This document shows positions 17,809-26,510 of a stretch of DNA of 64,000 nucleotides, piece after piece. The notes beneath the pieces are model-generated. The model did no database searches. It was not told where the DNA came from and saw nothing but the letters and a program-made list of their open reading frames with translations. How positions within the stretch are numbered: position 1 is the stretch's first letter; each line of letters starts with the position of its first letter. The translations under genes and the position numbers were made by a program. Source of the stretch: Bacteroidota bacterium (GTDB lineage Bacteria; Bacteroidota; Bacteroidia; Bacteroidales; FEN-979); NCBI GenBank assembly GCA_026391775.1, contig JAPLDK010000011.1:1-64000 (forward strand), written 5' to 3'.

Positions 17809-19137
17809 TTACTTCTTTGGAGTTGCCGGTTTTGCATCTTTCACATCGAGAAGCTCTACATCGAAAATCACCGTCGAATAAGGAGGAATTTTTCCCATAT
17901 CCCGATCCCCCCATCCCATACTTGAAGGAATGATAAGTAAAGCTTTTCCGCCTACATTCATCATCCCGACTCCTTCCTCCCATCCTTTGATCACCTGACC
18001 CTGGCCAAGGGTGAATTCGAAAGGCTGGTTGCGATCGCGGCTTGAGTCAAATTTGGTTCCGTTTAAAAGAGTGCCTGTATAATTGACTGTAACAGTCTTA
18101 CCCGCTATAGCCTTTACGCCGGTTCCTTTTACCTTTTCAATGTAATAAATTCCGCTTGCAGTTGGTTTGGCTGTAATGTTTTTCTCTTTAAGATATTTGT
18201 TGAGATTAGCAGTTTCATCACTCTTGTTCTGCTTCAGTTTTTCATCTGCTTTCTTCTTTTCTTCGGCAAGAGTCTTATCATGTTCCGCCTTGGTCTGCAC
18301 ATTGATAATCTCCAGTTCATAAATCATGGTTGAGAAAGGAGGCACAACGGCACCTCTTCCGGTCTCACCAAAAGCAAGTTTTGAAGGAACAATCACCGTT
18401 GCTTTTCCGCTTTTCTTCATCATCCCAATGGCTTCTTCAACGCCAGGCGTGTCAAAACGCTTCCCATACTCAAAAGCAATGGGCTCTCCCCTTTCATAGG
18501 ATGAAAACAGCTGTTTGCCGTCGATCAGGAATACTTTGAAATGAACGCTGACCCAAGCTCCTGTATCAATTTTTATACCTTTTCCGGCAATAGATTCAAT
18601 AAAATATATGCCGGAAGTTGTAGGCTGAACAGCTATGTTCTTATCCTTAATATATTTTGCAAGGTTATCCTGCTCTTTTTTAATGAGGTTCTGGGGATTG
18701 TCGACCGTGAGCAATTTAAGATAGAATGTAATTACCGAATTCGTATCAATAAATTTCGGACGTGAAGGCTGACGGAATGTTTTCTTGAACAATGAATCGG
18801 CATTTATCAGAAAGACAGCGCTGTCACCGGCTGACAAAAGTTTTAAGCCCTCGTAAATATCACCTTTAAAGTCAGATGCCGGTAGCTGAAACCTGACCGG
18901 TGAACCACCCTGGCTTTTGCGGCTGTCGAACATGACAGAGTCTTTATATTGCCAACGCATCTGCAATGATACCCAGTCACCTATCCTTGGTTTGACGGTA
19001 TCCGTTGATCCTTTGATAATTTTATAATACAAGCCATTGGCAGTTTTATCATATCCGGCATACTTGGATGAACAAGCAAAAGTCGTCAACGCCAACAGCA
19101 ATAAAAATCCCAAGGATTTAAGGAAATTGTTTTTCAT
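17809..19137 (-). CDS. Lipoprotein with three FKBP-like domains
   Basis: A 442-aa predicted lipoprotein (signal peptide with LTTFAC at the lipobox). Three FKBP-like domains follow in tandem at about 30-160, 175-290 and 325-435. The third is canonical (VTVNYTGTLLNGTKFDSS, then VIKGWEEGVGMM and IPPYSTVIFDVELL); the second keeps FDTPGVEEAIGMMKKSG and the VPPFSTMIYELEI end; the first has lost most active-site aromatics and is probably structural. It likely acts as a prolyl isomerase/chaperone for outer membrane or secreted proteins in the periplasm. It heads an operon with the T9SS cargo and PorP/SprF genes, 9 nt upstream of the PKD protein gene. Confidence 0.85.
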   Translation of the reverse strand: MKNNFLKSLGFLLLLALTTFACSSKYAGYDKTANGLYYKIIKGSTDTVKPRIGDWVSLQMRWQYKDSVMFDSRKSQGGSPVRFQLPASDFKGDIYEGLKLLSAGDSAVFLINADSLFKKTFRQPSRPKFIDTNSVITFYLKLLTVDNPQNLIKKEQDNLAKYIKDKNIAVQPTTSGIYFIESIAGKGIKIDTGAWVSVHFKVFLIDGKQLFSSYERGEPIAFEYGKRFDTPGVEEAIGMMKKSGKATVIVPSKLAFGETGRGAVVPPFSTMIYELEIINVQTKAEHDKTLAEEKKKADEKLKQNKSDETANLNKYLKEKNITAKPTASGIYYIEKVKGTGVKAIAGKTVTVNYTGTLLNGTKFDSSRDRNQPFEFTLGQGQVIKGWEEGVGMMNVGGKALLIIPSSMGWGDRDMGKIPPYSTVIFDVELLDVKDAKPATPKK

Positions 19138-19339
19138 GTTTTTGATTTTAATTGTTTTTAATGATTATTAAGAGATTAAAATGTATATAAATAAGATATT
19201 GTTAATTGATTCATTATCAATATTATAGAATTTTTTTTTAGTCTTTCAAACATTTTTAAAGACTTGAACAAGATAGTAAAGTCCGTTACAGCCAGATCAA
19301 TAAAACCAGGCTTACTTATTAACACTTTGGCAAAGGTTA
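19138..19339. other. 202-nt AT-rich spacer between the two FKBP genes
   Basis: No open frame of useful length. The stretch next to the 17809-19137 gene is very AT-rich and probably holds its promoter, but no exact TAnnTTTG box could be placed on the minus strand. No convincing terminator hairpin was seen. Confidence 0.5.
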
Positions 19340-19918
19340 TTAACGTCCTCTCTGGACCGGGTCAAGGATTTGAATATCATAAACCAGGGTGGCGCCGGCA
19401 GGGATTTTTTTCAGGTCTCCAAGCAGCCCGTATGCAAGATGAGAAGGGACAATCAGTTTGGCATGGTCCCCCAACAACATGAACAGGAGGGCTTCCTGCA
19501 AACCGGTTTCCCCCTCGGTAGTCCCGGGATATATGATTTTTATTCCAAGTGAATCGGAATTATAAATTGCATTGCCATTAAGAAGTGTAAGGCTGTATTT
19601 CAGGCGGACTTCCCCACCCATTTTTATCTTTTTACCCTTTCCTTTTTCATAGATCATATACCTCAAACCGGTAGTTGTTTTAAGCATTTTCCACTGATGC
19701 CTTGAAATATACTCCTCGATTTCATCATTCTCAGACCTCACAAGCTGTTGATTATAATTGAGCAGTTTATCATCCATCATTCGGATATGGTCGGTTGCCC
19801 GGGCACGCCTTGTTTCCGGTTCACATGAAGTAAACATGCATACGAAACTCATACTGGAAACGGCTATGAAAAGCAGCTTGCATGCCCCTGAAATTCCCGG
19901 AAAAGAAGAACCAGCCAT
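19340..19918 (-). CDS. FKBP-type prolyl isomerase lipoprotein, GldI-like
   Basis: A 192-aa lipoprotein (ATG at 19918; lipobox FTSC). After an acidic helical segment it has one FKBP domain: GLRYMIYEKGKGKKIKMG, then EVRLKYSLTLLNGNAIYNS, LQEALLFMLLGDHAKLIVP and IPAGATLVYDIQIL. This layout matches GldI, the gliding-motility/T9SS-associated isomerase of Bacteroidota. A TTG six nt upstream is also open but the ATG is more likely. The upstream nrnA gene ends 2 nt before, so the two form a unit. GldI assignment is by family resemblance only. Confidence 0.75.
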   Translation of the reverse strand: MAGSSFPGISGACKLLFIAVSSMSFVCMFTSCEPETRRARATDHIRMMDDKLLNYNQQLVRSENDEIEEYISRHQWKMLKTTTGLRYMIYEKGKGKKIKMGGEVRLKYSLTLLNGNAIYNSDSLGIKIIYPGTTEGETGLQEALLFMLLGDHAKLIVPSHLAYGLLGDLKKIPAGATLVYDIQILDPVQRGR

Positions 19919-19920
19919 CC

Positions 19921-20958
19921 TCAATCGTTATATACATGTTTCAGCTGTTCTCTGAATTCCGGGAGTAATTCTAGGAATCTTTCAACAGTTTTCCGGAGCG
20001 ACATGGAGCAATTGGCTCCTGAAGCATTGCTGTGCCCGCCTCCTCCGAAATGTTCACGGGCAAGGCGATCCACAGAGAAGTTGCCTTTTGAACGGAAGGA
20101 AACCTTAACATGGTCATCCCTTTCCATAAACAGAGCGGCAAGATTTATATCTTTAATCGAAAGAGCATAATTAACAACACCTTCGGTATCGCCTACCTGA
20201 TATCTGAACCGTTCAAGGTTTTCTTTTGTAAGTACGATATATGCGGAATGGAATTCATGAAGAACTGTAAGCCCGTCACTGACTGCATATCCCAGAAGCC
20301 TTAAGCGGCTTTCAGAGTATGTGTCGTAAATAAGACGGTGTATATGTTCACCGTCTATACCCAGGCGGAACAGTTCGGCTGTTATAAGGTAAGTCTTGAC
20401 GTAATTACAGGCATAGCTGTAAGATCCTGTGTCAGTAACGATCCCGGTGTACAGGCAAGAAGCAATCTCTTTGTCTAACAGATTCTTGTACCCTGATTCA
20501 CAGATAAAATCATAAACCAATTCAGAAGTGGACGAGATTTTGCTGAATGAAATCCTGTAAGCGAAGTCTTCAGCAGGATATAAGTGATGATCTATCAGAA
20601 TCTTAACTGATTCAGATTTTTTTATCACCTTACCCAGGTCATTGAGCCTGCTCAGATTATTGAAATCAACACAAATAATGAGATCTGACTCCTTAACAAT
20701 TTTTTTACATGAACCAGGATCCTTTTCATATATCATGATTTCTTTCGCACTGGGCAACCAGGCCAGAAACTCTGGATAAAGATCAGGTATGATGACCTTG
20801 ACGCTGAACCCTCTTTTTTTAAGGTACAGGAACATAGCCAGGCTTGAGCCGATGGCATCCCCATCAGGATTAGTATGGGTTGTCAAAATTATCTTACCGG
20901 ATTTGTCCAGTACTTCCCGGATCTTGTTAAAATCCGTATTTTCCAAATAGTTTTCCAT
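19921..20958 (-). CDS. nrnA: DHH-family phosphoesterase (oligoribonuclease/pAp phosphatase)
   Basis: A 345-aa protein starting at MENYLENTDFN (ATG at 20958); longer open frames upstream run through the promoter. The DHH domain shows THTNPDGDAIGSS, ICVDFNNLSRL and ILIDHHLYP, whose Asp and His residues bind two Mn ions; the DHHA1 domain ends in HFGGGGHSNASGANC. The family degrades 2-5 nt RNA fragments and dephosphorylates 3'-phosphoadenosine 5'-phosphate in the cytosol. Length is close to the usual 310-345 aa. It is divergent from ndk, with overlapping promoter regions, and is followed by the GldI-like gene. Confidence 0.9.
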   Translation of the reverse strand: MENYLENTDFNKIREVLDKSGKIILTTHTNPDGDAIGSSLAMFLYLKKRGFSVKVIIPDLYPEFLAWLPSAKEIMIYEKDPGSCKKIVKESDLIICVDFNNLSRLNDLGKVIKKSESVKILIDHHLYPAEDFAYRISFSKISSTSELVYDFICESGYKNLLDKEIASCLYTGIVTDTGSYSYACNYVKTYLITAELFRLGIDGEHIHRLIYDTYSESRLRLLGYAVSDGLTVLHEFHSAYIVLTKENLERFRYQVGDTEGVVNYALSIKDINLAALFMERDDHVKVSFRSKGNFSVDRLAREHFGGGGHSNASGANCSMSLRKTVERFLELLPEFREQLKHVYND

Positions 20959-20969
20959 CAATGAGGGCA

Positions 20970-21005
20970 CAAAAGTACATATTTTTAAAAATAGTCTTAC
21001 TTTTG
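20970..21005. promoter_or_regulatory. Divergent -7 boxes for nrnA and ndk
   Basis: TACTTTTG occurs on the minus strand at 20977-20970, 12 nt before the nrnA ATG, and on the + strand at 20998-21005, 27 nt before the ndk ATG. Both match the TAnnTTTG box. No TTG at the expected -33 distance is seen for either, so strength is uncertain. Confidence 0.5.
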
Positions 21006-21032
21006 CCGCCGTCTTAATCAAAATATAATACA

Positions 21033-21452
21033 ATGGCTGGAAACCGCACATTTACAATGATAAAGCCTTCGGCGATGGCCACCGGGCATGCAGGAGATAT
21101 ACTGGCAATGATGGAAAAAGCCGGATTCAGGCTTATTGCAATGAGACTTGTCCACCTGAGCAGGCATCAGGCTGGTATTTTTTATGCAGAACACAGTGCC
21201 AAAGGATTTTACGAAGAATTAACCCGGTTTATGTCATCAGGGCCAATCATCGCAGCAATCCTTGAAAAAGACAATGCCGTAGCTGAATTCCGCAAGCTTA
21301 TAGGGGCAACTGACCCTGCAAAGGCTGATCCCGGAACCGTAAGAAGCCTGTATGGTAAAAGCATCACAGAAAACGCAGTACATGGTTCTGATGCTGATTC
21401 AACTGCCGAAAGGGAAGGTGCTTTCTTCTTTTCCCAGCTCGACCGAGTTTGA
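21033..21452 (+). CDS. ndk: Nucleoside diphosphate kinase
   Basis: A 139-aa protein of normal family length. It transfers the gamma phosphate of ATP to nucleoside diphosphates through a phospho-His intermediate. The N-terminus reads RTFTMIKPSAMATGHAG, and the active site is NAVHGSDADSTAERE with the catalytic His in NAVHGSD. It is monocistronic: the following gene is convergent and only 17 nt separate the two stops. Confidence 0.96.
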   Translation: MAGNRTFTMIKPSAMATGHAGDILAMMEKAGFRLIAMRLVHLSRHQAGIFYAEHSAKGFYEELTRFMSSGPIIAAILEKDNAVAEFRKLIGATDPAKADPGTVRSLYGKSITENAVHGSDADSTAEREGAFFFSQLDRV

Positions 21453-21469
21453 TTTAAAAATAAAATTGA

Positions 21470-22018
21470 TTATTCGGGAAGAAATTCCCTGAATGTCTTG
21501 TTTTTATAAAAGATAACAATCCTCTCAGGGGATTCATCTTTAAACGCATCCGGAGTTGAAGATTCATTTCCGGATGTTTCTTTTTTCAGGGTTCCAGTTT
21601 CCTGTCCCTGGGATATTCTTTGCTTAATACTTTGTTCTTTAATACGTTGATCGCTTTCTTTGAGTTCAGATTTTTCCTTATTGCTTGGTAGGGGAAACAA
21701 TTCGTCTAAAAACAAAGGTTGCGTATCTGGTATTTTTTCATTCAAAAATATACTGTCTGATCCTTTTTGCTTATCCGGAATAGCAATTTTATTAAAATCT
21801 GAAACCGGGTTCCTGAATACAGGGTCCTTACCAAAAAGGAGCCAATCCGGGTTTAAATCAGGAAAGTAGTTCAATATCCTTAAAATAAATTCCAGGCTGG
21901 GTTTGTTCCTGCCGGAAACGAAATGTGAAATACCCGATCGCTGTACTTTTATGGCATCTGCCAACTGCGAAGATGACAGGTTTTTCATCCGCATAAGCTC
22001 CAAAAGCCGTTCAATCAT
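21470..22018 (-). CDS. XRE-family helix-turn-helix regulator
   Basis: A 182-aa protein. The first 65 residues form an HTH_3 domain (LSSSQLADAIKVQRSGISHF, then VSGRNKPSLEFILRIL). A charged, low-complexity linker (about 95-155) connects to a short conserved-looking tail, ERIVIFYKNKTFREFLPE. This two-part layout is common in Bacteroidota regulators of unknown targets. Upstream (22091-22328) lie a minus strand TAAATTTG box and three copies of an inverted TTACAT..ATGTAA motif, which suggests autoregulation. No effector-binding domain is visible. Confidence 0.8.
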   Translation of the reverse strand: MIERLLELMRMKNLSSSQLADAIKVQRSGISHFVSGRNKPSLEFILRILNYFPDLNPDWLLFGKDPVFRNPVSDFNKIAIPDKQKGSDSIFLNEKIPDTQPLFLDELFPLPSNKEKSELKESDQRIKEQSIKQRISQGQETGTLKKETSGNESSTPDAFKDESPERIVIFYKNKTFREFLPE

Positions 22019-22344
22019 CTTCTCTTAAATTATAAGTTTAACTATCTATTGTTAAATAATAGGTTATCAATTATATAAATAAATATTATTCAAATTTAAA
22101 TAATTAATTACATATGTAAACATACAACAAAATCTTTGTTTACCTTTGTATCATATCACATTTAGAATTGTAAAGATATGATAATTACATTTGTAAATTA
22201 AATTAGTAGGAATTTAACTGTAATAACTCCTGGTATTAAACTTCAAACGAAAATAACAATAATAATAAAGAGATTTCATCATTAACTAATGGTCATATAC
22301 GTTTACAAATGTAATTACATTTGTAAACATGCATACAAAAGAAA
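22019..22344. promoter_or_regulatory. Palindrome-rich control region upstream of the XRE gene
   Basis: There is no protein-coding frame. The element TTACATATGTAA (22108-22119, perfect palindrome), TTACATTTGTAAA (22185-22197) and a perfect 28-bp palindrome at 22301-22328 (each arm is GTTTACAAATGTAA or its complement) recur across about 220 bp. A minus strand box TAAATTTG (22098-22091) could serve the XRE gene, with the first palindrome just upstream of it. A + strand box TACCTTTG lies at 22141-22148. The core TACATTTG inside the repeats also fits TAnnTTTG, so some copies could be promoters rather than operators. Confidence 0.55.
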
Positions 22345-22380
22345 ACCCGGTTGGAAATCTCTTATCAACCGGGTATTTTT
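22345..22380. terminator. Bidirectional rho-independent terminator
   Basis: A 9-bp stem ACCCGGTTG/CAACCGGGT (22345-22353 and 22366-22374) with a 12-nt loop, followed by six T on the + strand and a T-rich tail on the minus strand. It lies 18 nt after the stop of the subtilase gene and also closes the + strand of the palindromic region. Confidence 0.8.
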
Positions 22381-22397
22381 TATGAATTCTTAAGGAT

Positions 22398-24074
22398 CTA
22401 GTCTGGCAATTTTACCAATTTACCTCTTGCATGCAGGAAATCAGAATCCAGAGTAACAATATACATACCGGGTTTTAATCCAGCCAAGTCATTAATAATT
22501 AACCTGTTCTCCCCTGCCGTCGTCCTATATACCCTTACTCCTATAGTTTTACCGATGGCATCTATGAATTTTATTGTTATCCTTCCTGCAATCTCAGAAT
22601 TGAACATGAGGGTTGCTTCTGATACAACAGGATTGGGATTGATACTTAAAGTAATAGTTTTTTTAGGAATGTTTACACTCATGATATTCATTGCATTAAC
22701 AAAATCAGGAATTCCATATCCGGTAAGGCTATCGGGCAAGGAACTATGACTCCCTGCGCGTTCAATAGCTTTTTTAATAAAGGTATTGGCATAACCCGGC
22801 TTTGCCTGCATCAGACAAGCTGTCATGCCGGCAATAATGGGTGCAGAAAAAGAGGTGCCATTTCCCCTTCTTATGGAACCTCCTGCATCCTGGATGACCG
22901 TGAGATATCCCATTGCTGCAACATTGGGTTTGATACGGCCACCGGTATCCACCCCCAGTGAACTGAATCCTATCCTTAGGCCATTCGAATCTACAGCGGC
23001 ACAGGCAATGGCGAAATCCGCATCTGCAGGAGCACTTACACAACGCCAGGTGGTGTCATTCCCTGAATTTCCGGCACTTACGATCACAACAATGCCCTTG
23101 CTAAAGGCTATATTTGCCCCCCTGCTGCAAACTGTAGTATGTCCATTCATATCAGCGCAGGTATGATCCTTAAAAGTTGAATCAAATACAGTGTAACCCA
23201 GGGAGGATGTAATAATATCAGCCCCTACGCTGTCGGCAAATTCCGCTCCTGATACCCAGTTATATTCTTCGGTTTCGTACTCATAAGGCCTTTCTTCTGT
23301 TTTCAACAACCAATAACTGGCCTTTGGTGCAGTACCAATTAAATGGCCGGGAAGTATTCCTCCCATGATTGAAAGCACCCACATCCCATGCTGATCACTG
23401 GGGTCATCAAAGATGGGAAGTCCGTTTTTTACAAAATCCTTGTGTCCAAGTATCTGATTATTAGCTATCAGGCTATCAAAGGCAGGCAGAACCGGTACAT
23501 GATAAAATCCCGCATCCAGCTGAGCTATCACTTTTCCTTGCCCGCGAAAGCCATTCTGATGCATCAGATCCCCTTTTACCATATGGATCTGCTCAAAAGA
23601 CTCCCCATAATCATAGGCTGATACATTTTTTGTGGAAGGTGATGACCTTTTAACCGAAACTATTTGATCTTCAATGTTAAATTTATTGAATGATTCCCAC
23701 TCCCTGTTATATACAACTGTATTTTTAACCACGGATTTTACAAAGGGCAGAACTTTAATTGTATTGATCAGGGTAGTATCAGCCAGGTATATGGTTGTTC
23801 CATTGAGCCATTTTGTCGAATTAAGTATCTGGGCACCAATATTTTGCAATGACTGTAGATATGCAGGGGTAACCGGAAGGTCATTTTGCTCATACCCTAT
23901 TCCCATGACCTGCCGGCGTTGCATGGCCCTCTCGGTCAGAAATTGTTCCGGATGGTCAAGTGAATAAGGATTCTGATTCTTGTCTGTAAATTCAATAAAA
24001 TATTTATGTGGGGCAACCTGCGCGGATATTGTGAATCCGGTAAGTATCAGGACCAGGGTGATGAGTTTTTTCAT
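22398..24074 (-). CDS. Secreted subtilisin-like S8 peptidase with T9SS type A sorting domain
   Basis: A 558-aa protein: a signal peptide (MKKLITLVLILTGFTISAQ), an I9-like propeptide region (about 22-120), then the S8 domain with the triad Asp187 (AQLDAGF), His229 (SDQHGMW) and Ser408 (NGTSFSAP), plus Asn336 of the oxyanion hole (SAGNSGND). All four residues are present, so it should be active. The last 85 residues are a T9SS type A domain (INPNPVVSEATLMF through LKPGMYIVTLDSD). It should be exported across the outer membrane and cleaved or anchored at the surface. It is a single-gene unit ending at the hairpin at 22345-22380. Confidence 0.9.
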   Translation of the reverse strand: MKKLITLVLILTGFTISAQVAPHKYFIEFTDKNQNPYSLDHPEQFLTERAMQRRQVMGIGYEQNDLPVTPAYLQSLQNIGAQILNSTKWLNGTTIYLADTTLINTIKVLPFVKSVVKNTVVYNREWESFNKFNIEDQIVSVKRSSPSTKNVSAYDYGESFEQIHMVKGDLMHQNGFRGQGKVIAQLDAGFYHVPVLPAFDSLIANNQILGHKDFVKNGLPIFDDPSDQHGMWVLSIMGGILPGHLIGTAPKASYWLLKTEERPYEYETEEYNWVSGAEFADSVGADIITSSLGYTVFDSTFKDHTCADMNGHTTVCSRGANIAFSKGIVVIVSAGNSGNDTTWRCVSAPADADFAIACAAVDSNGLRIGFSSLGVDTGGRIKPNVAAMGYLTVIQDAGGSIRRGNGTSFSAPIIAGMTACLMQAKPGYANTFIKKAIERAGSHSSLPDSLTGYGIPDFVNAMNIMSVNIPKKTITLSINPNPVVSEATLMFNSEIAGRITIKFIDAIGKTIGVRVYRTTAGENRLIINDLAGLKPGMYIVTLDSDFLHARGKLVKLPD

Positions 24075-24219
24075 CTGAGTATATTATTTCAATGAATACT
24101 TATTTTTAATGGATAAATGGCTATAGAACAAATAATCCTACGATATTTTACAAATTTGATAAAAATTCCATTAAAAGTGGAGGATTCGTCATGATTTAAG
24201 CAAGATTAAAGCTGTTTTG

Positions 24220-24227
24220 TATCTTCG
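24220..24227 (+). promoter_or_regulatory. Probable -7 box for the DUF4301 gene
   Basis: TATCTTCG, one mismatch to TAnnTTTG, lies 14 nt before the ATG at 24242. No TTG was found at the usual upstream distance. Confidence 0.35.
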
Positions 24228-24241
24228 CGAAAAAAATTCCT

Positions 24242-25795
24242 ATGTTTTCAGATAGCGACTTTACCCAGATCAGTGAGCGTGGAATGACTGTTGAAGCCCT
24301 TGAACCCCAGATCAGCCATTTCATTCATGGGTTCCCATTTATTGATCTTGCAAAACCGGCTACTTCCGGTGACGGTATTGTTTGTCCGGGAGAGGAAGAC
24401 AAGAAAAAGTTCATCAGCTGGTTTGATCAAAGTATTGAAGGACTGGAGGTGGTGAAGTTTGTTCCAGCATCCGGGGCTGCAAGCAGGATGTTCAAACAGT
24501 TGTTCGAATTCAGAGAGACATACGAGGCCGGCACTTCAGGTGAGGCATTGTTCAATAAAGACAATGGCTTCAATTCGGTCAGGTATTTTATCACACATCT
24601 TGAAGAGATCGCTTTTTACGGTGAGTTATCATTAAAGCTTGAAGGCAATGGTTTAAGTCTTAATGAACTGATTAACAAGCATGATTATAATACGATTATT
24701 GATCATGTTCTTACTGCGCAAGGTCTTGATTACTCGAACCTGCCAAAGGGCCTCATCAGGTTTCACGATTACCCTGATGGCGCAAGGACCTCTGCAGAGG
24801 AACATATGGTGGAAGCTGCTTTATATGCAAGCAACAGCAACAGGCTGGCCAGGCTTCATTTTACAATTTCTCCTGAACACAGGTCCAGATTCGAAAACCT
24901 GGTCAGCAATGTCAGGGATTTCTATGAATCCAAACTGAAGGTTAGTTTTGATATCAGTTATTCCGTTCAAGAGCCTTCGACAGATACCATTGCCGTTGAT
25001 GAGGAGAATAAGCCCTTCAGAAATACTGACGGCAGCATGCTTTTCAGGCCCGGCGGACATGGAGCACTGCTTCAGAACCTGAATGATATTAATGCTGATG
25101 TCGTTTTTGTAAAGAATATTGACAACATTATACCTGACCGCTTAAAAGACCCTACTGTTTTTAATAAAAAACTTATTGGCGGATACCTTTTATGGATCAG
25201 GAAACATATTTTTGAATTTCTGGGGAAGGCTCAGGGAGACAATTGCACAACTGAGGATATTGCCAATGTTATAGAATTTTGCAGGAAGTATCTTTCACTT
25301 AAATTACCGGAAGATTTTTTCGGCTTTACGGAAAAAATTCAGATCCAATGGCTGGTCCACCGGCTTAACAGGCCGATACGGGTTTGCGGGATGGTTAAGA
25401 ATGAAGGAGAACCTGGAGGAGGCCCTTACTGGGTAAAGAATAAGGAAGGTGAAATTTCCCTGCAGATTGTTGAAACTTCCCAGGTAAACATGTTCGATCC
25501 GGAACAGCTGTCTGTTTTCCGTTCAGCTACACACTTCAATCCGGTTGACCTTGTATGCTCATTCCGTGATTATCAAGGCAATAAATTCGATCTTTCCCGT
25601 TATGTTGATGAAGAAACTGGCTTGATTTCGTTGAAATCAAGCAGCGGAAAGAACCTTAAGGCCCTTGAGCGACCGGGTTTATGGAACGGGGCAATGGCAG
25701 AGTGGATCACGGTGTTTATGGAAGTGCCTGTCATCACGTTCAATCCTGTTAAAACAGTGAATGATCTTTTGCGAAAAGAACATCTTAGAGCATAG
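24242..25795 (+). CDS. DUF4301 family protein
   Basis: A 517-aa cytosolic protein that matches the DUF4301 family, known almost only from Bacteroidota. The region VVKFVPASGAASRMFKQLFEF (about residues 77-97) resembles the G-x-G/A-x-R-M nucleotidyltransferase-type loop, and FRPGGHGALLQNLND is another conserved block. Both suggest a sugar-phosphate nucleotidyltransferase-like fold, but no activity has been assigned to the family. No signal peptide or membrane segment. It is followed after 6 nt by a YdcF-like membrane protein gene. Confidence 0.78.
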   Translation: MFSDSDFTQISERGMTVEALEPQISHFIHGFPFIDLAKPATSGDGIVCPGEEDKKKFISWFDQSIEGLEVVKFVPASGAASRMFKQLFEFRETYEAGTSGEALFNKDNGFNSVRYFITHLEEIAFYGELSLKLEGNGLSLNELINKHDYNTIIDHVLTAQGLDYSNLPKGLIRFHDYPDGARTSAEEHMVEAALYASNSNRLARLHFTISPEHRSRFENLVSNVRDFYESKLKVSFDISYSVQEPSTDTIAVDEENKPFRNTDGSMLFRPGGHGALLQNLNDINADVVFVKNIDNIIPDRLKDPTVFNKKLIGGYLLWIRKHIFEFLGKAQGDNCTTEDIANVIEFCRKYLSLKLPEDFFGFTEKIQIQWLVHRLNRPIRVCGMVKNEGEPGGGPYWVKNKEGEISLQIVETSQVNMFDPEQLSVFRSATHFNPVDLVCSFRDYQGNKFDLSRYVDEETGLISLKSSSGKNLKALERPGLWNGAMAEWITVFMEVPVITFNPVKTVNDLLRKEHLRA

Positions 25796-25801
25796 CCGGG
25801 T

Positions 25802-26497
25802 ATGGATTACGAAAGGAAAAATTATTTGCTGATAGACCGGAAAGTAAGATGGGGACTGACGGTCTGGGGCTGGATATTGCTGATCCTGATACTTATTATT
25901 CCCGCTTGTCTTTTTTTCAGAAACCTGTATTCGATTCTATCCCCCGTTCAGCGTGAAAAAACCACCATACTTGCTCTGGAAGGATTTGTAAGTGATTATG
26001 TTCTGACCGATGCAATCCGTGAATTCAGGCAAGGACACTATTCATTGCTTGTGACAACAGGGACACCCATCGAATCCGGTGGCCTCTTATCAGTATACAA
26101 GAATACTGCGAGGGTGGCTGCAGAATCCCTTAAAAAACTTGGATTTGACTCAACGAAGCTGGTTGTTGTGGAAACGGATGAGATAATGCATGACAGAACT
26201 TACAATTCCGGGCTTGCGTTTAAATATTGGCTGCGGGCCCACAGGCCTGATATAAAAGCTGTTAATCTGATGACAATGAGCGTTCACGGAGCCCGTTCCA
26301 GAGTTTTGTTTCAGGCTGCAATGGGCGATTCCATAAGGGTTGGGATTATTTCGCTCCCGAATATTTTTTACGGGCCTTCCGACTGGTGGCATTCAAGTAA
26401 AGGATTCCGGGAAGTCATAAATGAAGCTATCGGCTACTATTATGTAAAAATATTCTTCCGGTCTTATAAGAAAGAATTGAAGGGAAGAAGAAACTAA
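25802..26497 (+). CDS. YdcF/ElyC/SanA-like membrane protein (DUF218-like)
   Basis: A 231-aa protein with one N-terminal membrane segment (about 16-40) and a soluble domain. It begins ILALEGFVSDYVLTDAI, continues with LLVTTGTPIESGG, then LVVVETDEIMHDRTYNSG and VNLMTMSVHGARSRVLFQ, which follow the order of conserved blocks in the DUF218 superfamily (envelope-related proteins ElyC, SanA, YdcF). The Asp/Glu/Arg pattern is loosely conserved, so it is a divergent member. It is co-transcribed with the DUF4301 gene. Confidence 0.65.
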   Translation: MDYERKNYLLIDRKVRWGLTVWGWILLILILIIPACLFFRNLYSILSPVQREKTTILALEGFVSDYVLTDAIREFRQGHYSLLVTTGTPIESGGLLSVYKNTARVAAESLKKLGFDSTKLVVVETDEIMHDRTYNSGLAFKYWLRAHRPDIKAVNLMTMSVHGARSRVLFQAAMGDSIRVGIISLPNIFYGPSDWWHSSKGFREVINEAIGYYYVKIFFRSYKKELKGRRN

Positions 26498-26510
26498 TTG
26501 AAGAATATCG

